DNA from: Treponema sp.
GTDB taxonomy: Bacteria > Spirochaetota > Spirochaetia > Treponematales > Breznakiellaceae
Assembly: GCA_009777995.1 (NCBI GenBank)
Contig: WRKT01000001.1
Span: 62,001-126,000 of the forward strand
DNA length: 64,000 nt
Direction: 5' to 3'
The translations under genes and the position numbers were made by a program. The stretch's first letter is position 1, and each line of letters begins with the position of its first letter. The notes under the pieces are model-generated. The model was not told where the DNA came from. It did not search any database and worked only from the letters and a program-made list of their open reading frames with translations. Positions 1 to 8,089 of this stretch are shown piece by piece.

Positions 1-1182
1 AATTATAGGGGAACCGATACCCCGGGCATGCCTACGATCTACGCCTATGCATTTATCTCAAAAACAGAGGCCATCCTCTTTGCAGACGATTCAAAACTTG
101 TTGATATAAAGGCAAATCTTATAAAAGACGGAATTATCATCAAAAATTATGATGAAATTTTCGATTTTTTAAAGAATTTTAAGGATAAAGGCAATCTTTT
201 TATCGATACAAATAAACTCTGCGCCGGTATTTTGGACAATGTCCCTGAAAATCTGACCATTTTTGAGGGAGCTGACATTGTAGCCTGGCTGAAATCCCAG
301 AAGAATCCGGTGGAAATTGAGAATTTGAAGAAGTGTCATGCAAGGGAATGTTCAGCTGTTACCAAGTTCATAAAATGGGTGAAGGAGGCTGTGAAAAGCC
401 AAGACATTTACGAGACTGATGTGCAGGGTAAGCTCGATGAGCTGCGAAAAGACCTTGAAAATTATATGAAGGCATCGTTTCCCACAATTGCAGCTTATAT
501 GGAGAATGGGGCACAAATGCATTATCGCCCTGAAGAGGGGAAGTGTGCGAAGCTGAAGCCGGAAGGTTTTCTGCTTGTTGATACGGGGGGGCTTTACTAT
601 GACGGCACAACTGATATAACAAGAACCTTCGTTTTGGGAAATATCAACGATGAAATGAAGAGGGATTTCACTCTTACCCTAAAGTCTCATATAGGGCTTT
701 CAATGGCAAAGTTTCTTTACGGGGCGACAGGGCCCTGCCTTGACGTTCTTGCAAGGAAGCCGATGTGGGATGTCGGAATGGACTTTAAGTCCGGCACAGG
801 CCACGGTGTGGGTTATGCCTTGAATGTACACGAGTCCCCTCCGGGCATTCGCTACAACCCAACCCCGGCAGGTCTTGTAAAACTCGAAGAGGGCATGACA
901 ATTACAAATGAGCCCGGGGTTTATAAGGAAGGGAAATGGGGGGTCAGGACAGAAAATACCATTCTGGTTGTAAAGGAGTTTACAAATACTGACGGCACCT
1001 TTATGAGGTTCGATACCATCTCCTTCTGCCCGATTGACTTAAAGGCTGTAGATAAATCTCTGCTTTCTGATTGCGAAGTTAAGTGGCTTAATGATTATCA
1101 TGCGGAAACCTATAAGGTTTTAAGTCCCTTTATGAATGATGAAGAGAAGGCTTGGTTAAAAGAGGAGACAAGGGCGATTTAG
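1..1182 (+). CDS. Xaa-Pro aminopeptidase (M24), 5'-truncated by the window
   Basis: Metallopeptidase that would release the N-terminal residue ahead of proline in the cytoplasm. The reading frame is open to base 1. The codons before the first ATG (base 28) read NYRGTDTPG, which fits the N-x-RG-S/T-D motif of the creatinase-like N domain of XPNPEP-type enzymes, so that ATG is internal and the real start lies left of the window. The C-terminal pita-bread domain shows the five-ligand set: two Asp in VDTGGLYYDGTTDITRTF, His in GTGHGVGY, and Glu in TNEPGVY and RTENTI. It lies 23 bases before the M14 gene, in the same direction. Family is certain from the motifs; exact substrate is inferred. Confidence 0.9.
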   Translation, partial: NYRGTDTPGMPTIYAYAFISKTEAILFADDSKLVDIKANLIKDGIIIKNYDEIFDFLKNFKDKGNLFIDTNKLCAGILDNVPENLTIFEGADIVAWLKSQKNPVEIENLKKCHARECSAVTKFIKWVKEAVKSQDIYETDVQGKLDELRKDLENYMKASFPTIAAYMENGAQMHYRPEEGKCAKLKPEGFLLVDTGGLYYDGTTDITRTFVLGNINDEMKRDFTLTLKSHIGLSMAKFLYGATGPCLDVLARKPMWDVGMDFKSGTGHGVGYALNVHESPPGIRYNPTPAGLVKLEEGMTITNEPGVYKEGKWGVRTENTILVVKEFTNTDGTFMRFDTISFCPIDLKAVDKSLLSDCEVKWLNDYHAETYKVLSPFMNDEEKAWLKEETRAI

Positions 1183-1205
1183 GTTGATAATATGGGGAAG
1201 GTAAA

Positions 1206-4200
1206 ATGGCTGATAGAATTCAATTGATGATAGGTACCTCGGGGTATTTCTCGGGGAAATTGGCTGTTGAACTCGCGCATCTGATTGGTTTTAAGTCGGT
1301 GGCCATGGAGTTTCCGCTCATTGTTTTTGATAAGAGCGCTGCATCTGACTCTCTTCTCTTTGTAATTAAAGAGGGCATGAATGAAGGCAGGGAAGAAGGG
1401 TACTCTGTGGAGGGCAATACCGTTAATATCACCATTGCCCCAACGGAAGAAGCGGTCGATGCGGCTTATAATCATGTGGTAGAGCATTTTAATGAACTTG
1501 CAAAGGACTTCGGGAGGAGCGGCCATGAGCAGGCAAGACCGGAAGGATTTACATCTGCAAAGACCATTGCCATAGAAACCTTTGACAAGCGTTATTCCAA
1601 AGGACTTGAGAGCCTCTTTGACAGGGACTTCATCCTATTTGACGATAATAATGATTTGCTTTCTGACAGGCTCGATGCAAAAATTTTAATGCGAGAAAGC
1701 TATAGCAGGGAGCAGGTGGCTGCCGCCTGTCATATTGCTGCAAGGCTCGGGCTTGAAACCACTGCAATAGTCTACCCCATAACCTGCACAGAAGAGACGG
1801 CCTGGAATGTGTTTGCGTTCCGTGATGCTTCTCAATGCAGTTTGATCTTAGAAGACAGCAGTATTTTGAATAGCGGGAAGCGGCGTTTTATTTGCGCAGG
1901 CAATGGCAGTGAACTTGTGGAATTTTCTTCAGTGTTATGCGAAACCTTTCCCTTGCAGAAGCCGGGAAGCCGTTGGGTGGATATACTAAACGACATTAGA
2001 GACGGCCTTTGCATGCAGACTGTAGACGGGCAGCTTGCGTATCTGGAAATGATGAAAGAAAAAATCAGCCCCGACACCGCCTGCTATTTTTCTCCAAAAA
2101 TTAGAGAAGTAAGCGAAGATGTTCTTAAAAGCTATGCACCTGCGAAATTCTCCGGGTATAAAGATCTAAAAAAGGTTCACGAAAAGGAGTACGACATCCC
2201 CTGGGAGGTTGATGTCTGTAAGGCCCTGCTTGATGAGAAGTTATGGCCTATGGTTAAGGCAGGGGATAAGCTGGAAATTAGGGCTGTTTTGAGTGAAGAC
2301 AAGGATATTCGGGGGCAGCTTAGCCGGGAGTTCAGGGCCTTGGCAGAAGGGAAGGGGGCAGAACTCACAGGGGTGAGCGTTATCTGTGCATATAAGCAGG
2401 GGTTTAGCTGGCTTGAAGAAGAAGTGATGCCCGGCATTGCCAATAAGGGCAAAACAGAAAAAATAGAAATTGCCTTTAAACCTTTCCTTGCACCCGGCGT
2501 AACAGATTGGGCGGATGAGGATGGGGCAATGCCCTCCTATAATAATTTGAGTGCAAATGACCCGAATAAATGGTATGACTTACCCATTCGTTATCTGCAA
2601 GAGCTCTATCCGATTGACGACATACTTTCTTCAGGGCTTGGAATTGAAAGGGATAATATTACTTTCGTAGAATATTCGGGCAGTGAGGATATTACATATC
2701 TTGTTAAGGCATATAGTAAGGAAGGTGTAATTTGCGAAGAGAAATATAAGGCCGTCCACAGCGAGCGCAACTATATGGATTTCTATCCCGGCATGGGGAA
2801 GGTTCACCCGAGTACGGGGCATATCCGGGTGAGCGTTAACGGCAAGGAGATCATTTCAGAACGTATTCCGACAGATCTGGAACTGGTCTGGCAGATTTAT
2901 CAGGAGGATATTCTTCCGTACTGTCACTCCTACTGCCAAGAGAAGACAGGCGGGAAGCCCGGTCTTGGGCATCAGCCTTTCTTTGCCCAAATGCGCCTTG
3001 ATTTAATGATAAGCGAGCCGAACGAGAAACTATCTTGCAGGGAGGATTTAATTTCTTCCCTTGACACCTTCCACGAGGATCTCTACTTTACAGGGTTAGA
3101 CTTTTTTAAGTTATACGGGAATAGTACAGCAGGTGCTATTTTTGATGCTCCGGGTCTTATATTGCCTGTAATCATAAAGAGGCCCGGGAAACCATACTTT
3201 AAGTTCACCCTTTACGATCAATATGGCCTTGAGCCGAGAATCGATTTTGGAAGTGAATCTGTTAAGTCAATGTTTAAAAAGGAAGACATTGATATTACAA
3301 TTTCTTCTCTGCGCTATAATGCAGGCAAGTTAAGCCCTGTAATCCGGGGCGAAGGCCCGGCAGGCTTAACCGGACCCTTTAAGAGCTATGTCAGGTTATT
3401 ACAAGAGAGAAAGCTGAATGTGGAGAAGCGGCTAACGGGAATCGAAGAAATGCATTTTGAAGTTTTTGAAGATGTTGAAGACGAGAAGCAAGAGTTCTTC
3501 ACGGTAAAAGTGCAGCCTGCTCCGGATATTCCAAAAGATCTAAGCATTGATAAAATTGACATACTCGAAGATACCCTAATCGGTTATGACGAGTATGTTA
3601 AAATATTCGAACAGTTAAAACGTGTGCCCGGTTTAAACGTCTATACGGCAGCAGAGTCCTATCTTGGAAGGGATATTCATGCAATCGAATTCCTTACAGA
3701 TTATCGCGGTTATGTTTCCCGCACAAAGCTTATAAATAATAATCCCGTGCTTTTTATTAATGCAAGGCACCATGCAAACGAAGTGTCAAGCACTAATGCA
3801 GCTTTCATGCTTATAAAGGAGCTGCTGACACGGGAAAGCTATAAAGGCCTGACAAAAGATCTAAACCTTATTGTCGTACCTTTTGCAAATGCAGACGGCG
3901 GAGCAATACACTACGAGCTGCAAAAGGATAACCCCACCTGGATCTTCCATATAGCACGCTTTAATGCAATCGGCAGGGAATTTTATCACGAGTACTTTAA
4001 AGATGAGACCCTTCACACCGAAGCCCTCTGCGCCACAAGGGTTTGGCGTAATTGGCTGCCTGACATAATCGTTGACAATCACGGAGTGCCGACCCACGAA
4101 TGGGCCCAGCAATTCTCGGGTTATACTTCTCCCTCTTATAAGGGTTTCTGGCTGCCCCGCTCCCTTCTTTACGGCTGTTTCTGGACAATTAAGGAAGAAG

Positions 4201-4646
4201 AGTGGAGCAGTAATATCCCCGTTGCAAAAAAGATGGAGGATTTAATTGCCGATGTAATGGCAGCCGATCCAGAGATTAGGGGCTGGAACCTTGAGTGGCA
4301 GGAGCGTTTTGCAAAATACGCAACAAAGTGGATGCCTCGTCTTTTTCCTGCAAATTATTTTAAAGATATGGTCAATGTCTGGGTGCCATTTAACTTTGAT
4401 ATTAACCATAGATACCCTTCTGTCCGTTATCCCTGGATCACTACGGTTGCATATACAAGCGAAGTTATTGACGAAACGGCACAGGGCAGTTTTTTGAATC
4501 TTGTTGCGCGTGTTCACATGATGCATGACATAGAAGTTATAAATATGATGAGAAGGAGTAAAAGTATTTTTATCGATTCTAATACTGAAAGGGAAGGAGG
4601 TAGCAGCCAAACATACTTTAGGCAAAGACCAATCATTGCTATTTAG
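1206..4646 (+). CDS. Very large M14-family zinc carboxypeptidase
   Basis: A 1146-residue protein, far longer than the 300-450 residues usual for M14. The catalytic part is at the C-terminus: the zinc motif HxxE is H856-A-N-E859 within ARHHANEVSS, and a probable third ligand is H959 in DNHGVPTHEW. The first roughly 780 residues match no family I recognise; they are acidic and soluble-looking. No signal peptide is visible, so it is probably cytoplasmic. Start ATG at 1206 follows GGGGAAGG. It sits between the M24 peptidase and the 5-oxoproline transporter genes, which suggests a role in breakdown of imported peptides. Product specificity is unknown. Confidence 0.8.
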   Translation: MADRIQLMIGTSGYFSGKLAVELAHLIGFKSVAMEFPLIVFDKSAASDSLLFVIKEGMNEGREEGYSVEGNTVNITIAPTEEAVDAAYNHVVEHFNELAKDFGRSGHEQARPEGFTSAKTIAIETFDKRYSKGLESLFDRDFILFDDNNDLLSDRLDAKILMRESYSREQVAAACHIAARLGLETTAIVYPITCTEETAWNVFAFRDASQCSLILEDSSILNSGKRRFICAGNGSELVEFSSVLCETFPLQKPGSRWVDILNDIRDGLCMQTVDGQLAYLEMMKEKISPDTACYFSPKIREVSEDVLKSYAPAKFSGYKDLKKVHEKEYDIPWEVDVCKALLDEKLWPMVKAGDKLEIRAVLSEDKDIRGQLSREFRALAEGKGAELTGVSVICAYKQGFSWLEEEVMPGIANKGKTEKIEIAFKPFLAPGVTDWADEDGAMPSYNNLSANDPNKWYDLPIRYLQELYPIDDILSSGLGIERDNITFVEYSGSEDITYLVKAYSKEGVICEEKYKAVHSERNYMDFYPGMGKVHPSTGHIRVSVNGKEIISERIPTDLELVWQIYQEDILPYCHSYCQEKTGGKPGLGHQPFFAQMRLDLMISEPNEKLSCREDLISSLDTFHEDLYFTGLDFFKLYGNSTAGAIFDAPGLILPVIIKRPGKPYFKFTLYDQYGLEPRIDFGSESVKSMFKKEDIDITISSLRYNAGKLSPVIRGEGPAGLTGPFKSYVRLLQERKLNVEKRLTGIEEMHFEVFEDVEDEKQEFFTVKVQPAPDIPKDLSIDKIDILEDTLIGYDEYVKIFEQLKRVPGLNVYTAAESYLGRDIHAIEFLTDYRGYVSRTKLINNNPVLFINARHHANEVSSTNAAFMLIKELLTRESYKGLTKDLNLIVVPFANADGGAIHYELQKDNPTWIFHIARFNAIGREFYHEYFKDETLHTEALCATRVWRNWLPDIIVDNHGVPTHEWAQQFSGYTSPSYKGFWLPRSLLYGCFWTIKEEEWSSNIPVAKKMEDLIADVMAADPEIRGWNLEWQERFAKYATKWMPRLFPANYFKDMVNVWVPFNFDINHRYPSVRYPWITTVAYTSEVIDETAQGSFLNLVARVHMMHDIEVINMMRRSKSIFIDSNTEREGGSSQTYFRQRPIIAI

Positions 4647-4709
4647 TAAATAGTGATAGGCTTTGCATTAGTTTACTTGTTTAACTATCAATAGGAGGTA
4701 GATAAAAAC

Positions 4710-5399
4710 ATGGAATTTTCTGAATTAATTAAACTGGTAGGAGTTCTAATAGTCATTATCGGCTTTGCTCTAAAGCTGGAGCCGATTCTGATTATTATGT
4801 CGGCAGCTGTAGTAACCGCTCTTGTCGGCGGTCTTGGCATTGAAAGGATGTTGGTAACCTTGGGAAACAGCTTTGTGGCAAACAGGGTTATGGCAATTTT
4901 CATACTTATAATGCTGGTAATTGGAACCCTTGAAAGGAATGGCCTTAAGGAATCGGCGGCGAAGCTTATTTCGAAGGTTAAGGGCTCGTCCCCGGGAATG
5001 GCAATCGGCGCTTACGGCATTATGAGGGGTGTTTTCGCTGCCTTTAACGTCAGCTTTGGTGGCGTTGCCGGCTTTGTACGTCCTGTTATCATGCCGATGG
5101 CTGAAGGCTCAATTGAAGCGAAAGGTTATAAGCCGAACGAAGAGCATGTTGAGGCACTTAAGGGCATGTCTTCAGGAATGGAAAATGTCGGTAACTTCTT
5201 TTGTCAGGTTCTCTTCCTTGGCAGTGCAGGTGCCCTTCTTGTTCAAGGCACACTTCGCGATCTTGGTATAGCAGTTGAATTAGTCGATCTTGTCATTGCA
5301 GAAATTCCTGTGGCTGTAACTGCAGTGGGTCTTGCAATAGTCCTTTATTTCATAAGAGATCGCAATATGATGAAGAAATTCTATGGAGGAGGGAAATAA
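4710..5399 (+). CDS. DUF969-family subunit of putative 5-oxoproline transporter
   Basis: Integral membrane protein of 229 residues with about five or six hydrophobic segments (about 8-28, 30-50, 64-84, 105-130, 155-180, 195-220). Sequence style, including GAYGIMRG and VRPVIMPMAEG, is that of the DUF969 family, annotated as one half of a 5-oxoproline (pyroglutamate) transporter. A strong site AGGAGG (4694-4699) precedes the ATG. Its stop overlaps the next start as TAATG, which indicates translational coupling to the DUF979 partner. Pyroglutamyl peptidase follows two genes later, which supports the substrate. Direction of transport cannot be read from sequence. Confidence 0.85.
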   Translation: MEFSELIKLVGVLIVIIGFALKLEPILIIMSAAVVTALVGGLGIERMLVTLGNSFVANRVMAIFILIMLVIGTLERNGLKESAAKLISKVKGSSPGMAIGAYGIMRGVFAAFNVSFGGVAGFVRPVIMPMAEGSIEAKGYKPNEEHVEALKGMSSGMENVGNFFCQVLFLGSAGALLVQGTLRDLGIAVELVDLVIAEIPVAVTAVGLAIVLYFIRDRNMMKKFYGGGK

Positions 5400-6376
5400 T
5401 GAATTTTGTAAATCCTATAGAGTTTTTTGCCAGCCCCGCTTTTAATGCCGGGGTTAAGATAATGGAAATTGTCTATCTTATTATTGGGCTTATCTGTATT
5501 TATGCTGCAATTAAAAATGCAACAGATAAGGATAACCCTTCAAGAGCAGGTACTGCTGTTTTCTGGGGCACCCTTGGCATAGTAATCGGCATCGGCAGGT
5601 TTCTGCCTCCCCTTATTTCAGGAATTTTAATTTTCATAATGGCGATTCCTGCAATCCTAAAGAAGGTTAAGATTGGTAAATCAAATGCACCGACAGCGGA
5701 GCATACAAAGAGTCAGGCTCAAAGAATTGGCATGAAGATATTTATCCCTGCCTTCTCGATGGGTATTTGCGCAATCATATTTGCAATCTTTTTTACTGCC
5801 CTTGCAAATGCAGCTTTGATTGGTGTAAGTGTTGGTGTAGTTGTTGCAATTATTCTTCTTATTATCTATGAAAAAGAAAACACTCCGAACGTGTTCATGA
5901 AGGATTCCGAAAGGTTCCTTAGCATGGTAGGCCCATTTTCGATGCTTCCAATGTTACTCGCATCACTTGGAGCAATCTTCACTGCCGCAGGTGTAGGAAA
6001 TGTAATAGCAGGAATTGTTGGAAACATAATTCCAATGGGCAATGTAAATGTGGGCATTATAGTTTATGCAATAAGCATGGCCCTCTTTACGATGATCATG
6101 GGGAATGCTTTTGCCGCTATTACCGTCATGACCGTGGGTATAGGTTATCCCTTTGTTCTTGCTTTCGGCGCTAACCCGGTTGTTATAGGTATGCTTGCTC
6201 TAACCTGTGGTTACTGCGGCACACTTATGACTCCAATGGCTGCCAACTTTAACATAGTCCCTGTTGCCATGCTTAACATGAAGAGCAGGTACGGCGTAAT
6301 AAAACAACAGTTTTATATTGCAATACCAATGTTGATTTTCCAGATCATTTACATGATTATTTTCAAGGGAATATAA
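5399..6376 (+). CDS. DUF979-family subunit of putative 5-oxoproline transporter
   Basis: Membrane protein of 325 residues with about nine hydrophobic stretches, including GRFLPPLISGILIFIM and CGYCGTLMTPMAANFN, features of the DUF979 family. It pairs with DUF969 proteins in putative 5-oxoproline permeases. The ATG overlaps the stop of the DUF969 gene by one base (TAATG, 5397-5401), with GGAGG at 5386-5390. Its own stop TAA (6374-6376) overlaps an ATT that is the probable start of the next gene, so three genes look translationally chained. No 5-oxoprolinase genes (pxpABC) occur in the window. Confidence 0.85.
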   Translation: MNFVNPIEFFASPAFNAGVKIMEIVYLIIGLICIYAAIKNATDKDNPSRAGTAVFWGTLGIVIGIGRFLPPLISGILIFIMAIPAILKKVKIGKSNAPTAEHTKSQAQRIGMKIFIPAFSMGICAIIFAIFFTALANAALIGVSVGVVVAIILLIIYEKENTPNVFMKDSERFLSMVGPFSMLPMLLASLGAIFTAAGVGNVIAGIVGNIIPMGNVNVGIIVYAISMALFTMIMGNAFAAITVMTVGIGYPFVLAFGANPVVIGMLALTCGYCGTLMTPMAANFNIVPVAMLNMKSRYGVIKQQFYIAIPMLIFQIIYMIIFKGI

Positions 6377-6378
6377 TT
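6365..6378 (+). promoter_or_regulatory. Ribosome site and probable ATT start codon of M29-like gene
   Basis: AAGGGA at 6365-6370, then 5 bases, then ATT at 6376-6378. The ATT overlaps the preceding TAA by one base, in the same layout as the TAATG junction at 5397-5401. No ATG, GTG or TTG occurs in frame between here and 6427. Confidence 0.6.
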
Positions 6379-7362
6379 AACAGGGAGCATTTTCAAAGAG
6401 GCATTAGAACAGTCGTTGACAATTGGATGAATGTTCATCACGGCGACTCGGTGCTTATTATTACAGACCTTCTCCACCGCCAAGAAATGCTTCAAGTGGA
6501 AAGCTATGCCGTTGACCGTGGTGCAAATGTGCTGATCCGTGTTATACCTGAAGACTCACAGAATCTTTCCGGCTATTTTGAAGAACTTGCCACTCTGATG
6601 CTGGAGCACCGGATTATTATTGGTGCAACACATTATTCCCTTGTCACTACCGAAATTGTAAAGAGGGCTGTACGTAACGGTTCCCATTATTTATCTCTTC
6701 CAATGGCGACAAATGACGGGCGTTCACTTTTGGAATACGAATTTTTAAAAATGGATCCGGATATAAGCAGTTATATGGCTAAGACCATGCTCAAGTATAT
6801 TAATGACGCAACACATCTAAGAGTAACGGCTAAAAACGGAGAAACCGATTTCAGCTTTCGTAAGGCAGGGAGACAGGGATCCTTTTTGAATGGTCGTCCA
6901 AAGGAGAATAGGGGATTTACCTCTTCCAGTTTCGAAGTTTATATACCGATAGAAGAAGATCGAACACAGGGAAGCGGTATTGTAGACGGATCTTTAGGAT
7001 ATTTAGGAAAGGTCAACGAAAAGTTCCGAATAAAAATTGAAAACGGCAAGCTCCTTGAAATAGAGCAGACCCCTGACGGGCAAAAGTTAAAAAAGTACAT
7101 GGAAGGTTTTAATGACGAGCGCATGTTTTATGCAAGCGAGTTTGGCATAGGACTCAATACTTATGCAAAATGCGAAGGCAGATGCTATATCGAAGATGAG
7201 TCTGCTTACGGAACATTCCATATCGGTTTCGGGCGAAATATAGCACTTGGCGGACATTACGAAGCTAACGGTCATTTTGACATTGTTTTTCTTGAGCCAA
7301 ATATTTATGTTGACAACCGTCAAATAATGAACAAGGGTGTTTTATTGGAGGAAGAATCTTAA
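6376..7362 (+). CDS. M29-like aminopeptidase, probable ATT start
   Basis: Resembles M29 metallo-aminopeptidases (AmpS/PepS type). Candidate metal ligands are Glu in ASEFGIGLN, Glu in EDESAYG, His in TFHIGFGRN, and His and Asp in GHFDIVF, all in the last third as in the family. The first ATG (6427) would start in the middle of an N-terminal helix and has no ribosome site. Upstream in frame the sequence reads INREHFQRGIRTVVDNWMNV, like a normal M29 N-terminus. It begins at ATT 6376-6378, which overlaps the previous stop and lies 5 bases after AAGGGA. From ATT the product is 328 residues, from ATG 311. It would trim peptides in the cytoplasm. Family call is moderately firm; the start is inferred. 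Confidence 0.75.
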   Translation: MNREHFQRGIRTVVDNWMNVHHGDSVLIITDLLHRQEMLQVESYAVDRGANVLIRVIPEDSQNLSGYFEELATLMLEHRIIIGATHYSLVTTEIVKRAVRNGSHYLSLPMATNDGRSLLEYEFLKMDPDISSYMAKTMLKYINDATHLRVTAKNGETDFSFRKAGRQGSFLNGRPKENRGFTSSSFEVYIPIEEDRTQGSGIVDGSLGYLGKVNEKFRIKIENGKLLEIEQTPDGQKLKKYMEGFNDERMFYASEFGIGLNTYAKCEGRCYIEDESAYGTFHIGFGRNIALGGHYEANGHFDIVFLEPNIYVDNRQIMNKGVLLEEES

Positions 7363-7422
7363 ATATGGAAGTAATCGCAAAGTGACAGAATACTCACGCA
7401 AATTGGAGGATTTGATATTAAC

Positions 7423-8067
7423 ATGAAAATACTTGTAACAGGCTTCGATCCCTTTGGGGGCGATAAGATTAATCCCGCTTATGAAGCGGTAAAGCTGCTG
7501 CCCGCGCAGATTGCGGGTGCGGAGATTGTAAAAGAAGAGCTCCCCACAGTTTATGGAAAATGCGGAGATGTCTTGGAGAAGGCAATTCAAAAGCATAACC
7601 CTGATGCAGTACTCTGTGTCGGGCAGGCAGGGGGCCGCTCGGTAATTTCCATCGAGAAAATTGCAATAAACCTGTCTGAGGCAAGAATCCCTGATAATGA
7701 CAAACAGCAGCCTTCAGGGGTTCCGACTGTGGAAGGAGGGCCTGCAGCCTATTTCACGAACCTGCCCATTAAGGCAATGATTAAGAATGTCAGAGATCAT
7801 GATATTCCCTCGAGTGTCTCATACTCCGCAGGCACCTTTGTATGCAACGATATAATGTACCGGCTCCTGCACATGATAGAGTTGAAGTACCCTGCAATGC
7901 GGGGCGGCTTCATCCATGTTCCCTTTGATACTGCTCAAGTTTTAAATAAGCCTGCAGGTACTCCAAGCATGCCTTATGCAACAATTTCAAAGGGCCTTGA
8001 ATATGCAATAGAAGCTATTGTTAAAAACAAGGAGGATATACAGGGAGTTGGAGGAGAAATACATTAA
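7423..8067 (+). CDS. pcp: Pyroglutamyl peptidase I (C15)
   Basis: Removes N-terminal pyroglutamate (5-oxoproline) from blocked peptides in the cytoplasm. It is 214 residues, the usual family length, and begins MKILVTGFDPFGG, the canonical C15 N-terminus. The Glu-Cys-His triad is E78 in ISIEKIAIN, C141 in GTFVCND and H165 in FIHVPFDT. GGAGG (7405-7409) is 13 bases from the ATG but 7 bases from an in-frame ATT at 7417, so initiation two codons upstream is possible. Its place after the DUF969/DUF979 transporter and M29-like peptidase makes a coherent pyroglutamyl-peptide module. Confidence 0.95.
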   Translation: MKILVTGFDPFGGDKINPAYEAVKLLPAQIAGAEIVKEELPTVYGKCGDVLEKAIQKHNPDAVLCVGQAGGRSVISIEKIAINLSEARIPDNDKQQPSGVPTVEGGPAAYFTNLPIKAMIKNVRDHDIPSSVSYSAGTFVCNDIMYRLLHMIELKYPAMRGGFIHVPFDTAQVLNKPAGTPSMPYATISKGLEYAIEAIVKNKEDIQGVGGEIH

Positions 8068-8079
8068 TTTCTGCCGATA
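8066..8079 (+). promoter_or_regulatory. GCCGATA motif, possible sigma-28 -10 box
   Basis: AATTTCTGCCGATA is identical over 14 bases to 29248-29261 before the FlaA-like gene. GCCGATAA is the classical FliA (sigma-28) -10 element; here it is GCCGATAG. No convincing TAAA-type -35 lies at the expected distance. The next ATG (8090) is 10 bases further, without a ribosome site. Confidence 0.4.
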
Positions 8080-8089
8080 GTAAAGTAGT

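Noticed and set aside
28-30. ATG at base 28 as the start of the first peptidase gene
   Set aside because: Upstream codons continue a conserved N-x-RG-T-D motif to the window edge, so the gene is cut by the window.
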